A stretch of DNA of 64,000 nucleotides, taken from NCBI RefSeq assembly GCF_019720915.1, contig NZ_JAHKSI010000001.1, positions 434,001-498,000 on the forward strand, read 5' to 3'. The first letter of the stretch is position 1, and every line of letters begins with the position of its first letter. Shown here piece by piece: positions 1 through 7,633 of this stretch. A model generated the notes under the pieces. It made no database searches and was not told the origin of the DNA. It saw only the letters and a program-made list of their open reading frames with translations. Made by a program: the position numbers and the translations under genes. This DNA is from Alkalihalobacillus sp. TS-13 (lineage in GTDB: Bacteria > Bacillota > Bacilli > Bacillales > Fictibacillaceae).

Positions 1-1232
1 TGAAACGGAGCGGAATGTTCACTGAGTGGGCTCGCTTCACCGGCGGGATGATGGGCAGAACACCAGATTATTTGAATACGAGTGTAATGGCATTCGGTAC
101 TGCTGGACAATTTTTTGCTGAACAAGATCCAATGTTCGGTGAGAATGTCCGTAAGTATTATGATTATTGCCGTGAGAACGACGTTACATTGACACACACG
201 TTGATCCATCCACAGGTCAACCGCTCGAAAATGCAGCATGAACAAAAGGATCCTGGTATTTCAGCACATATCGTCGAAAAAAACAAAGATGGAATCGTTG
301 TCAATGGGGCGCGTCTTCTAGCAACACAAGGCGGTATTACCGATGAAATCGTCGTCTTCCCATCGACATTGAATAAAGCTTCCACGGATGACGATCCGTA
401 TGCAATGGCTTTTGCGATTCCAAACAACACAGAAGGCTTGAAGTACGTTTGCCGAGAATCATTCGACATTGGTCGTAACCAATGGGATCATCCTTTAAGT
501 GCGAGATTTGAAGAAAGTGATGCGATCGTCATTTTCGATAATGTATTCGTTCCTTGGGAGCGCGTTTTCGTGGCTGGTAACTCTGAAATTTGTAATCGGA
601 CGTATGTCGAAACGAATGCGATGGTCCATATGACGCATCAAGTCATTGCAAAAAATACAGCGAAGACGGAATTCGTCCTTGGTGTCATACTGAGCATGAT
701 TGATGCAATCGGAATCGAGCGATTCCAGCATGTTAAGGAAAAAGCATCTGAAGTGATGATCATTCTCGAAACGATGCGCTCTCATATGTTCCGTGCTGAA
801 CATAATGCAGCATTAGACAAGTATGGCAATATGACACCTGATTTTGCACCGTTGAATGCTGCTCGCAACTGGTATCCGAAAGTGTATCAAAGGATGGTCG
901 AGATCGTACGCATCCTTGGTGCATCTGGACTAATGGGGACACCGACACAGGATGACTTCAGCAATGAAGATATCGGAGAACTCGTCCATCGCTATACACA
1001 AGGCGGACAGATCGATGGGTATGAGAAAGTCCAATTGTTCCGTCTCGCCTGGGATATTTCCCTAAGCTCCTTTGGCGGCCGTCAAGCCTTATATGAATAT
1101 TATTTCTTCGGAGACCCTGTCAGGATGTCGAACGTTTATTACGATGTCTATAACAAAGAGCCATATAAAGAAATGGTCAAATCATTCCTTGATCGAGTCA
1201 AGCCGACTACGAATCAGAACGTGAACGTATAA
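1..1232 (+). CDS. hpaB: 4-hydroxyphenylacetate 3-monooxygenase, oxygenase component (5' end outside window)
   Basis: Flavin-dependent hydroxylase that converts 4-hydroxyphenylacetate to 3,4-dihydroxyphenylacetate in the cytoplasm, using reduced flavin from a separate reductase. The frame is open from base 3 with no start, and the first visible residues (KRSGMFTEWARF, then GGMMGRTPDYLN) lie inside the family's N-terminal domain. Family members are usually about 480-520 residues, so roughly 75-110 residues are missing to the left. The visible part carries the acyl-CoA-dehydrogenase-like body (RFEESDAIVIFDNVFVPWER) and a C-terminal helical region. The next gene starts 12 bp downstream and encodes the ring-cleavage enzyme for the product, which supports the pathway assignment. 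A related 4-hydroxybenzoate or chlorophenol hydroxylase is the main alternative. Confidence 0.88.
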   Translation, partial: KRSGMFTEWARFTGGMMGRTPDYLNTSVMAFGTAGQFFAEQDPMFGENVRKYYDYCRENDVTLTHTLIHPQVNRSKMQHEQKDPGISAHIVEKNKDGIVVNGARLLATQGGITDEIVVFPSTLNKASTDDDPYAMAFAIPNNTEGLKYVCRESFDIGRNQWDHPLSARFEESDAIVIFDNVFVPWERVFVAGNSEICNRTYVETNAMVHMTHQVIAKNTAKTEFVLGVILSMIDAIGIERFQHVKEKASEVMIILETMRSHMFRAEHNAALDKYGNMTPDFAPLNAARNWYPKVYQRMVEIVRILGASGLMGTPTQDDFSNEDIGELVHRYTQGGQIDGYEKVQLFRLAWDISLSSFGGRQALYEYYFFGDPVRMSNVYYDVYNKEPYKEMVKSFLDRVKPTTNQNVNV

Positions 1233-1244
1233 GGGGGAGGGGAA

Positions 1245-2228
1245 ATGGACTTCAACATCATTCGTGTAGCAAGGGTCGTCATGAATGTGACAGACCTTGA
1301 TAAGGCAAAAGCCTTTTACGTTGATGCTCTTGGATTCGTAGAAACGGAACGTGATGATGAGCATCTTTACATGCGGGGATTGGAAGAACATGTCCACCAT
1401 AGTCTCGTCCTAAAAAAAGCGGATGGGCCAGGTGTTCAGGCGATGTCCTATAAAGTTATGGAAGATCGTGATCTAGATGCATTATTCAAGCTTTTTGAGT
1501 CAAAAGGCATGAAGCCGAAGTGGCTTGAACAAGGAGCGCAAAGAGCAGTTGGAAGAACGTTGAGGGTTCAGGACCCTTCTGGTTTGCCGCTTGAATTCTT
1601 TGCAGAAATGGAAGGTGTCGAACGTTTGCTTCAAAGGTTCGACCTATACCGGGGAGCACGGGTCCAGCGAATCGATCATGTCAATTGCATGGTCCAGGAT
1701 GTAGAAGCAGCGAAGAACTTCTACATCAATGAATTAGGGTTCCGATGTTCCGAATATACGGCAACAGATGATGATCGGGTTTGGGCTGCATGGCTGCATC
1801 GCAAGCCGACAGTTCATGACCATGCATTCATGAACGGAAAAGGTCCTAGACTACACCATGTTGGTTTCACGTTAAGTGATCCAATGAGCGTCATCCATTG
1901 CTGTGATATCTTGGCTTCAATGGGTTACGCACATGCGATTGAACGTGGACCTGGGCGCCATGGCCTATCCAATGCCTTCTTCTTATACCTGAGAGATCCA
2001 GATGGTAACAGAATTGAAATGTATACAGGAGATTATTTGACGAGCGACCCGGATTTCAAACCGATCCGATGGGATTTGAACGATCCGCGGAGAGCGACAT
2101 TCTGGGGTCATGCTGCACCTGATAGCTGGTTTAATGAAGCGACCGGTGTACTCGATGTACATACCGGTAAAGAAATTTCTCAAGCAGAACCAGTTCTACA
2201 ACAACGTAAGCCTGACTTCATAACATGA
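1245..2228 (+). CDS. hpaD: 3,4-dihydroxyphenylacetate (homoprotocatechuate) 2,3-dioxygenase
   Basis: Type I extradiol dioxygenase, 327 residues, that opens the ring of 3,4-dihydroxyphenylacetate next to the hydroxyls. Two vicinal-oxygen-chelate modules are visible: residues about 6-120 and 138-270. The likely metal ligands are His145 (in RIDHVNC), His204 or His205 (in LHHVGF) and Glu258 (in RIEMYTG). The C-terminal lid segment continues to about residue 325. A GGGGGAGGGG ribosome binding site sits just before ATG 1245, 12 bp after the hpaB stop, so the two genes form an operon. The remaining meta-pathway genes are not adjacent on the right, where a terminator follows; they may lie left of the window or elsewhere. 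Confidence 0.92.
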   Translation: MDFNIIRVARVVMNVTDLDKAKAFYVDALGFVETERDDEHLYMRGLEEHVHHSLVLKKADGPGVQAMSYKVMEDRDLDALFKLFESKGMKPKWLEQGAQRAVGRTLRVQDPSGLPLEFFAEMEGVERLLQRFDLYRGARVQRIDHVNCMVQDVEAAKNFYINELGFRCSEYTATDDDRVWAAWLHRKPTVHDHAFMNGKGPRLHHVGFTLSDPMSVIHCCDILASMGYAHAIERGPGRHGLSNAFFLYLRDPDGNRIEMYTGDYLTSDPDFKPIRWDLNDPRRATFWGHAAPDSWFNEATGVLDVHTGKEISQAEPVLQQRKPDFIT

Positions 2229-2240
2229 TGACAAAGAATG

Positions 2241-2273
2241 GAGGCTGACGATCCGTGATCTCAGCCTCTTGTT
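2241..2273 (+). terminator. Intrinsic terminator after hpaD
   Basis: GAGGCTGA pairs with TCAGCCTC across a 12-base middle that can extend the stem (GATC/GATC), followed by a short T-rich stretch. It ends the hpaBD operon. Confidence 0.7.
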
Positions 2274-2317
2274 GTACTGTGTTCTGTAAGAGGTTGATGT
2301 TAAACATTTCTTTGAGC

Positions 2318-2772
2318 GAAATTTGCAACACTCCTGCAGGAAAAACCAGCCAAGCGAGACCCCACTGTTTTTGAAAGGATCTTCGACTATAATAATGAAC
2401 TTCGACTAAATACCACCACGTCCTATGGTGAACGTCGAAGTCAGTACATCCTGTACAAGTACGTCCTGTGGTGAACGTCGAAGCCAGCATAAGGAAAGCT
2501 TCTAAGAATTCTCATCGCAGACACGAAAATGATTTCATTTTTGTGTTGACATCCTGTGCAAGTGAGGAGGCTTGCGGAAGTGGGGTTAATGCAGCGACCA
2601 GTCACTTGGGCACTTCAAACTTCCTGCGGCGGTCCACACATTGATTGACATCCCTATGAGTGAGCCCACGCAGAACCAAGTCTTTGTTTGGGTCGAGCCT
2701 CCTCGTCAGTTTCCAAGTGACTAATCGATTCGCTTCCGCTTTTCGTTTGCCTGCGGAAAGGGAGTGAATTTC
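2318..2772 (+). repeat. Dispersed non-coding element, copy 1 (near full length core)
   Basis: A 455-bp core that recurs at 14990-15414, 30243-30680 and inverted at 4372-4797. It begins GAAATTTGCAACACTCC and ends GGGAGTGAATTTC, an imperfect terminal inverted repeat. Internal landmarks are the block ATCTTCGACTATAATAATG, tandem variants of GGTGAACGTCGAAG, a hairpin ACACGAAAATGA/TCATTTTTGTGT, and AACCAAGTCTTTGTTTG. No reading frame is maintained among copies. On the right, similarity to other copies continues to AACAGAGC at about 2802. It fills most of the gap between hpaD and the next gene. Confidence 0.85.
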
Positions 2773-2955
2773 GCAAAAATCATCAATATCGAGTAACAGA
2801 GCTATAACGAGTTTGCACCCGTTTGAAAAAGGGGAAACTTGAAGTAAGATTTTATGAATGAACAGGGGCTTTGCAAGAGTCCAAACCCTTGCACCTTTCA
2901 TGACAAATGATATGATTGGATTAGCAACAGGTTAACATTGAAAGGAGTTTTTGAC

Positions 2956-3411
2956 TTGGCAAAACAAGAAATACCTACAGAACTTTCACCAGAACTCGTT
3001 GAATTTTTCCAGGGTGAAAAACTAGTAAACATCGCAACAGTTGATGCAGAAACCGGGGCTCCTAATGTAAACGCGATCTCCTGGGTGAAAAGTGTTGATG
3101 AAAAGCGGATTCGTTTTTCGGTGACGAACAATTCACGTATTGTTGATAATATCAAGGCGAACCCAGGGGTTGTCCTGAATATCATCGGTTTGGAGACGGT
3201 ATATTCAATCCAGGGAAAAGCTGAAATTCTTAAAGATACGATGGAAGGCGTCAACCTTAAACTTTCTAAAATCGAAATCACTGTGGAAGCCGTTTTTGAA
3301 AGCATGTTCTGGGGCGCGAAGATTACACAGGAACCTGAATATGAAAAGACTTACAACCCAGAAAAAGCAAAAGAATTGGATGATTCCGTTTACGCGGCTT
3401 TGATGAAGTAG
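2956..3411 (+). CDS. Pyridoxamine 5'-phosphate oxidase-fold protein (split barrel, flavin-binding type)
   Basis: A 151-residue protein of the FMN-binding split-barrel fold, the group that contains PNPOx-like and general-stress proteins. Visible features are a first strand region LVNIATVDAETGAPNVNAISW, a basic strand KRIRFSVTNNS, then IVDNIKANPGVVLNI, typical of the fold's dimer-interface strands. I place the start at TTG 2956 because AAAGGAG ends 8 bases upstream; an in-frame TTG at 2938 lies before that ribosome binding site. Substrate unknown; a flavin or heme cofactor is possible. It is monocistronic, between a repeat copy and a terminator. Confidence 0.75.
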   Translation: MAKQEIPTELSPELVEFFQGEKLVNIATVDAETGAPNVNAISWVKSVDEKRIRFSVTNNSRIVDNIKANPGVVLNIIGLETVYSIQGKAEILKDTMEGVNLKLSKIEITVEAVFESMFWGAKITQEPEYEKTYNPEKAKELDDSVYAALMK

Positions 3412-3418
3412 AAATCAA

Positions 3419-3453
3419 GGGCTGACTCAGATTGAAGTGTCAGCTCTTTTTTA
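3419..3453 (+). terminator. Intrinsic terminator
   Basis: GCTGAC pairs with GTCAGC followed by a T run (TCTTTTTT), just after the PNPOx-fold gene. Confidence 0.8.
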
Positions 3454-3498
3454 AATGGGCTTTGGTGAATTATTTTTAAATCGTAATTTTCTTTAAGC

Positions 3499-3540
3499 GA
3501 AATTCTCGACACTCCTTCTACGCCCGCGGGAGGGAATTTC
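3499..3540 (+). repeat. Minimal deletion derivative of the dispersed element (42 bp, both ends only)
   Basis: GAAATTCTCGACACTCC is followed after a few bases by CCCGCGGGAGGGAATTTC. These are the left and right ends of the long element brought together with essentially the whole interior missing. Confidence 0.65.
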
Positions 3541-3653
3541 AAAAAAAATTAAGAATAATAACATCTTTTATGAAAAAATATCAGGTTAAAAACCTATTGT
3601 TTTGCCGTATGATAAAATAAGGGCTATACATAGAAGAATGAAGGAGTACATTC

Positions 3654-4280
3654 ATGGGTACTTACTGGGAACAACTTAAATATTTTTTAACAGAATTGAC
3701 GCAGGAAGATATTTTACGTTGGTTGGATGAGTATCAGAACCTGGGTCCATTTCCGGGAATCCTTTTACCTATGCTTGAAGCATTTCTGCCAATCCTGCCA
3801 CTCGTGTTGTTTGTTGCTGGGAATGCAGCAGCATATGGATTCTTCTGGGGAGTGTTATTCTCATGGATCGGAACCGTCTTCGGGTCGATCTTTGTCTATA
3901 TGCTGGTCAGAAAATATGCACAAGCAAGATTTTTCAAGTTCATCACTCGACACGATAAAACGCAGTCATTACTTGGGTGGGTTGAAAAGAAAGGCTTTGG
4001 TTTGTTGTTTGTGATCTACTGTTTCCCATTCACACCATCAGCTCTGATCAATGTCATTTGCGGATTGTCCAAGCTGAACACCTTGACCTTTGTTCTTGCC
4101 GTCAGTCTTGGAAAGCTAGTGATGGTGTTTTTTATTTCATATATCGGACATGATTTCTTCTCGATCATCAAAGAACCGATGAAAATGATCATCATCAGTC
4201 TGGTAATCTTTGTGTTGTGGCTGGTAGGGAAATTACTGGAACGAAAATTGCATCGCCCGTTAAAAAAGGTTTCCCAGTAA
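3654..4280 (+). CDS. TVP38/TMEM64 (VTT/DedA-like) membrane protein
   Basis: A 208-residue integral membrane protein of the VTT (SNARE-associated Golgi/DedA-related) superfamily, possibly related to B. subtilis YtxB. Hydrophobic segments lie at about residues 32-60, 62-85, 118-140, 145-165 and 175-195. The family's re-entrant loop motif is visible as the segment FPFTPSALINVICGLSK (about residues 124-140), with the Pro and Gly residues typical of the fold. An ATG with upstream GAAGGAG supports the start. Relatives act in lipid scrambling or membrane homeostasis; the specific role here is unknown. It stands alone, with a terminator just downstream. Confidence 0.8.
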   Translation: MGTYWEQLKYFLTELTQEDILRWLDEYQNLGPFPGILLPMLEAFLPILPLVLFVAGNAAAYGFFWGVLFSWIGTVFGSIFVYMLVRKYAQARFFKFITRHDKTQSLLGWVEKKGFGLLFVIYCFPFTPSALINVICGLSKLNTLTFVLAVSLGKLVMVFFISYIGHDFFSIIKEPMKMIIISLVIFVLWLVGKLLERKLHRPLKKVSQ

Positions 4281-4301
4281 CATGAAGCATATTCGATTAA
4301 T

Positions 4302-4338
4302 AAAATGAGGTAATTCACTTTGAATTATCTCATTTTTA
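4302..4338 (+). terminator. Intrinsic terminator
   Basis: AAAATGAGGTAATTCA pairs with TGAATTATCTCATTTT, forming a long A-flanked, T-tailed stem that could work in both directions. Confidence 0.8.
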
Positions 4339-4349
4339 CGTTATCAAAG

Positions 4350-4845
4350 GATTGTTATATTGATTTTTGCGAAATTTACTCCCTTTCCGCGGGTTCAAGA
4401 AATGCGGAAGCGACCCGGTTAGGCATGTAGGTCACTGGAAAACTGACGAGGAGGCTCGAACCAAACAAAGACTTGGTTCTGCGTGGGCTAACTCAAAAGG
4501 ATGTCAATCAATATGTTGCCGCCGCAGGAAGTTTGAAGTCATCCAAGTGACTGGTCGCTGAGCTAGACATCACTTCAAAGCATAGCCCTAAATCCGCGAG
4601 CCTCCTCACTCACCTCCACAGGATGTGGTGGCTTCGACGTTCACCACAGGACGTACTTGTACAGGATGTACTGACTTCGACGTTCACCATAGGACGTGGT
4701 GGTATTTAGTCGAAGTTCATTATTATAGTCGAAGATCCCTTTAAAAAGTGTGGGGTCTCGCCTGGCTCGCTTTTCCCACAGGAGTGTCGCAAATTTCGCT
4801 TCAATCAAACTTAATGAGAAATCAACACTATGATATAACAAAGCC
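4350..4845 (-). repeat. Dispersed non-coding element, copy 2 (complete, inverted orientation)
   Basis: About 496 bp. The core spans 4372-4797, with outer ends GGATTGTTATA at 4350 and TATAACAAAGCC ending at 4845. These give a terminal inverted repeat of the type GGCTTTGTTA. The core is the reverse complement of copy 1, including the GGTGAACGTCGAAG variants and AACCAAGTCTTTGTTTG. This copy and the one at 14956-15445 define the likely full element. Confidence 0.85.
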
Positions 4846-4880
4846 TTATCAAAAAGTTGTAATAGAGAGAGGGGAAAGGG

Positions 4881-5633
4881 ATGATCGTTTTAAAAACGAA
4901 AGAAGAAATCGAAATGATGCGTGAAGCAGGGCGGTTACTCAGTGATTGTCATCGTGCAATCAGGAATCTCATCAAGCCTGGGATTACAACGATTGAAATT
5001 GATGACTTTGTGGAGCAATACTTAAGGAAACACGGGGGGACTCCAGAGCAGATAGGCTATCAAGGGTATCAGCATGCGATATGTGCTTCTGTCAATGATG
5101 TCGTCTGTCATGGCATACCCTCACCAGAAAAATTGAAAGAAGGCGACATCGTCACAATCGATTTTGTGGTGAATTTGGAAGGATGGTTAGCAGATTCAGC
5201 CTGGTCGTATCCGGTAGGTAAAATCGATAAAAAAGCTATGGACTTATTGAAAACGACTGAAGAAGCGTTATACAAAGGCATTGAGCAGGCGAAGGTGGGA
5301 AACCGGATCGGGCATATTGCAAATGCAATTGAAACATATGCGGAGGAAAAAGGGTACTCTATAGTTCGGGATTTCATCGGTCACGGGATTGGCAGACAAA
5401 TGCATGAACCACCGATGGTTCCTCATTACGGTCCAATCGAACAAGGTCCTGAATTGAAAGAAGGGATGGTTTTCACAATCGAACCGATGCTGAATTGCGG
5501 AAGTCATTTCGTTTATGTAGAAAAGGACGGTTGGACCGCAAGAACTGTTGATGAAGAGTTGTCTGCCCAATATGAACATACAATAGCCATTACCAAGAAA
5601 GGGCCGATTATATTAACAAATCAATATCGATGA
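4881..5633 (+). CDS. mapB: Type I methionine aminopeptidase
   Basis: A 250-residue metalloprotease that removes the initiator methionine from nascent proteins in the cytoplasm. The pita-bread-fold metal ligands are all present: Asp94 (VTIDFVV), Asp105 (ADSAWS), His168 (FIGHGIG), Glu201 (FTIEPM) and Glu232 (YEHTIA). The substrate-pocket His is in the segment YQHAICASVNDVVCHG. Not being in a ribosomal-protein operon next to adk/secY, this is probably the second, accessory MAP (B. subtilis MapB/YflG type) rather than the essential copy. An AGAGAGGGG ribosome binding site precedes ATG 4881, and a terminator follows directly. Confidence 0.9.
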   Translation: MIVLKTKEEIEMMREAGRLLSDCHRAIRNLIKPGITTIEIDDFVEQYLRKHGGTPEQIGYQGYQHAICASVNDVVCHGIPSPEKLKEGDIVTIDFVVNLEGWLADSAWSYPVGKIDKKAMDLLKTTEEALYKGIEQAKVGNRIGHIANAIETYAEEKGYSIVRDFIGHGIGRQMHEPPMVPHYGPIEQGPELKEGMVFTIEPMLNCGSHFVYVEKDGWTARTVDEELSAQYEHTIAITKKGPIILTNQYR

Positions 5634-5637
5634 ACGA

Positions 5638-5667
5638 AACTGCTGAGCCTATACAGCAGTTTTTTAT
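5638..5667 (+). terminator. Intrinsic terminator after map
   Basis: AACTGCTG/CAGCAGTT stem followed by TTTTTTATTT. Confidence 0.88.
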
Positions 5668-5815
5668 TTCAATGATAATTCCAGAAAAGTTGCGTATAAT
5701 CCTAGAAATTTGATTAATAATTCTAGAAAAGAGTACTAAGGTATCGTCGAAGTTAGCCGATAATAGAGACTTATCTGTCAAAACTCAATCTTTTCACATA
5801 AAATTATAAAGTCAC

Positions 5816-5863
5816 TTGACAAAAGTAAGTATATCGAACTATAATACTTACATAAAGTAAGTG
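5816..5863 (+). promoter_or_regulatory. SigA promoter with palindromic operator upstream of the DoxX gene
   Basis: TTGACA (5816-5821) and TATAAT (5840-5845) are separated by 18 bp. Overlapping and just downstream of the -10 is a 7-5-7 palindrome TACTTAC-ATAAA-GTAAGTG (5845-5863). A further half site GTAAGTA at 5825-5831 lies inside the spacer. The GTAAGTA/TACTTAC pattern resembles operators of MarR/DUF24 (HxlR-type) thiol or quinone sensors such as YodB/CatR of B. subtilis; that resemblance is from memory. Confidence 0.78.
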
Positions 5864-5899
5864 AAAAGCAACTAAGTAATAGAAAAGGAGAGGTTAGGA

Positions 5900-6298
5900 A
5901 TGGATATAGCACTATTATTAATTCGTCTCGTATTCGGTTTGACTTTTGCCGCACACGGAACTCAAAAGTTGTTTGGATGGTTCGGTGGCCATGGATTGGA
6001 AGGTACAGCAGGGTTCTTTGAATCACTCGGTTTGAAACCAGGAAAAATGATGGCTCTTATGGCTGGTATAGGTGAAGTGGTGGGAGGACTGTTGATTGCA
6101 TTCGGTTTTCTTACTGAAGTCGGTGCAGTTCTAATGATCGTACCGATGCTCGTAGCAATCTTCAAGGTCCATGGCCAAAACGGCTATTGGGCAACAGAAG
6201 GCGGTTATGAATACAACCTTGCAATCATCACTGTTGCGGTGGCACTTGTTCTTGCGGGTCCAGGTGCTTACTCAATTGATGCTTGGATGCTTGGTTAA
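5900..6298 (+). CDS. DoxX family membrane protein (CatD-like)
   Basis: A 132-residue membrane protein with four predicted helices: about residues 4-22, 45-65, 70-90 and 105-125. Family signatures are visible: LLLIRLVFGLTFAAHGTQK at the N terminus and GIGEVVGGLLIAFGF in helix 2. DoxX proteins are subunits or partners of quinone- or thiol-linked oxidoreductases. B. subtilis CatD belongs here and is paired with the dioxygenase CatE, but no catE-like gene follows in this window. Expression is probably governed by the palindrome in its promoter (5845-5863), suggesting induction by electrophiles or oxidants. An AAGGAGAGG ribosome binding site precedes ATG 5900. Confidence 0.85.
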   Translation: MDIALLLIRLVFGLTFAAHGTQKLFGWFGGHGLEGTAGFFESLGLKPGKMMALMAGIGEVVGGLLIAFGFLTEVGAVLMIVPMLVAIFKVHGQNGYWATEGGYEYNLAIITVAVALVLAGPGAYSIDAWMLG

Positions 6299-6312
6299 AA
6301 TAAATATCAAAA

Positions 6313-6345
6313 AGGGTTGATTCATTTGAATCAGCTCTTTTTTTG
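6313..6345 (+). terminator. Intrinsic terminator after doxX gene
   Basis: GTTGATTCA pairs with TGAATCAGC (one G-U), followed by TCTTTTTTTG. Confidence 0.85.
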
Positions 6346-6451
6346 TTTTAAAAGAGCGAAAATGAAGGCGCTATGAAATGAATGACGTCTAATATCAGTG
6401 GATCATGAATAAGGTGTATATGACATTGTTTATAGGGAGGTTTTAACCGTA

Positions 6452-6679
6452 ATGAGCAGCTACAGAAAATCCTGGCGTCCCTATATCGGACCGAATGATC
6501 CTTGTCCGCCCATAGAATTGAAATACTATGAAACTCCGCCAAATCTTTATTTAGGATTCCAGCCTTATGGACTCAAGCAATTCGATCCATCCACAGCTTT
6601 GTTTAAAGGTACGTTGTGGCCAGCGTTATATGCGCCGTACAGCAATCCTTATAAAAAGAAGCGAGAGGAGGGGGAGTAG
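6452..6679 (+). CDS. cotJA: Spore coat associated protein CotJA
   Basis: A 75-residue protein matching CotJA in length and character. It is rich in Pro and Tyr, with an N-terminal Tyr/Arg/Trp segment, IGPNDPCPPI, and a FQPYGLKQFDP core, ending in a lysine/glutamate tail. CotJA is needed to assemble CotJC into the inner spore coat in the mother cell. A GGGAGG ribosome binding site lies upstream. The stop abuts the GTG of cotJB with no gap. In B. subtilis the operon is SigE-controlled; I did not find a convincing SigE promoter here. Confidence 0.9.
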   Translation: MSSYRKSWRPYIGPNDPCPPIELKYYETPPNLYLGFQPYGLKQFDPSTALFKGTLWPALYAPYSNPYKKKREEGE

Positions 6680-6949
6680 GTGGCGCAATCGAAACAGATG
6701 CCCAAAGAGTTTTATGACTGGATGAAACAGCTTCAAGAAATTGATTTCGTCCTTGTCGAGCTGACGTTATATCTTGATACACATCCTGAAGATTTTGATT
6801 CCATTAAGCAGTTCAATGAATTCGCTGAAAAAGGAATGAAGTTGCGTCAGCAGATTGAAAAGAAATATGGACCGTTGATGCAGTATGGTCAAAGCTACTC
6901 CGGATATCCATGGAATTGGGATGACCCTCCATGGCCGTGGCAGATGTAA
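6680..6949 (+). CDS. cotJB: Spore coat protein CotJB
   Basis: An 89-residue protein with the CotJB pattern: an N-terminal helix EFYDWMKQLQEIDFVLVELTLYLDTHP, a central amphipathic helix, and a C-terminal aromatic segment SGYPWNWDDPPWPWQM. It starts with GTG immediately after the cotJA stop; the ribosome binding site GAGAGGAGGGGG lies inside the end of cotJA, implying translational coupling. It acts with CotJA and CotJC in the spore coat. Confidence 0.9.
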   Translation: MAQSKQMPKEFYDWMKQLQEIDFVLVELTLYLDTHPEDFDSIKQFNEFAEKGMKLRQQIEKKYGPLMQYGQSYSGYPWNWDDPPWPWQM

Positions 6950-6984
6950 TCAACCTACTACTCGAAGGAGGTATGCGCTGAATC

Positions 6985-7554
6985 ATGTGGGTCTATGAAA
7001 AGAAACTACAATATCCTGTCAAAGTGAGTAAATGTAATCCGATGCTGGCGAAGTTTTTAATTGAACAGTATGGTGGAGCAGATGGAGAATTGGCAGCCGC
7101 ATTGCGATATTTGAACCAGCGTTATTCGATTCCTGATAAAGTAGTCGGATTGCTGACGGATATCGGGACAGAGGAGTTTGCGCATTTAGAGATGATTGCA
7201 ACGATGGTCTATAAGCTTACGAAAGATGCCACACCGGATGAAATGAAAGAAGCAGGTCTTGGGGACCATTATGCAAATCATGATAACGCATTGTTTTACC
7301 ACAATGCAGCGGGGGTCCCATGGACGGCGAGTTATATTGCAGCTAAAGGGGATCCGATTGCTGATTTATATGAAGACATCGCCGCTGAAGAAAAGGCAAG
7401 GGCTACATATCAGTGGATAATCAATTTGAGTGATGATCCGGACCTGAACGATAGCCTCAGCTTTTTGAGAGAACGCGAAATCGTCCATTCGCAACGCTTT
7501 AGAGAGGCGGTTGAAATTTTAAAAGAAGAACGCGACCGGAAGAAGTTTTTCTGA
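6985..7554 (+). CDS. cotJC: Spore coat protein CotJC (manganese-catalase family)
   Basis: A 189-residue ferritin-like four-helix protein of the Mn-catalase family, deposited in the spore coat. Carboxylate and histidine metal-ligand motifs are visible: GADGELAAALRYLNQ (first Glu), GTEEFAHLEM (Glu and His), AAEEKARATYQ and REREIVHSQRFRE (Glu and His). This is the full dinuclear-site set, so catalase activity is possible. It is the last gene of cotJABC; AAGGAGG precedes ATG 6985 and a terminator follows. Confidence 0.93.
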   Translation: MWVYEKKLQYPVKVSKCNPMLAKFLIEQYGGADGELAAALRYLNQRYSIPDKVVGLLTDIGTEEFAHLEMIATMVYKLTKDATPDEMKEAGLGDHYANHDNALFYHNAAGVPWTASYIAAKGDPIADLYEDIAAEEKARATYQWIINLSDDPDLNDSLSFLREREIVHSQRFREAVEILKEERDRKKFF

Positions 7555-7574
7555 TTATGATAAAAATAATGAAA

Positions 7575-7622
7575 AAGGAGGGACACTGGCCACCGAAGGC
7601 AAGGGATCCCTCCTTCTCGTTA
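7575..7622. terminator. Bidirectional terminator between cotJC and the TerC gene
   Basis: AAGGAGGGA (7575-7583) pairs with TCCCTCCTT (7607-7615). A-rich sequence on the left and T/C-rich sequence on the right let it serve both convergent units. Confidence 0.7.
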
Positions 7623-7633
7623 TTAATAAAGAA

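Noticed and set aside
5674-5733. AATTCYAGAAAAG direct repeats before the DoxX promoter.
   Set aside because: Two short AT-rich near-matches 40 bp apart; expected by chance in such DNA.
6385-6450. Possible SigE promoter before cotJA (TCTAATATC / CATGAATAA or CATTGTTTA).
   Set aside because: Spacings (8 or about 12 bp) do not fit the SigE consensus; the operon is expected to be SigE-controlled but the site cannot be shown.
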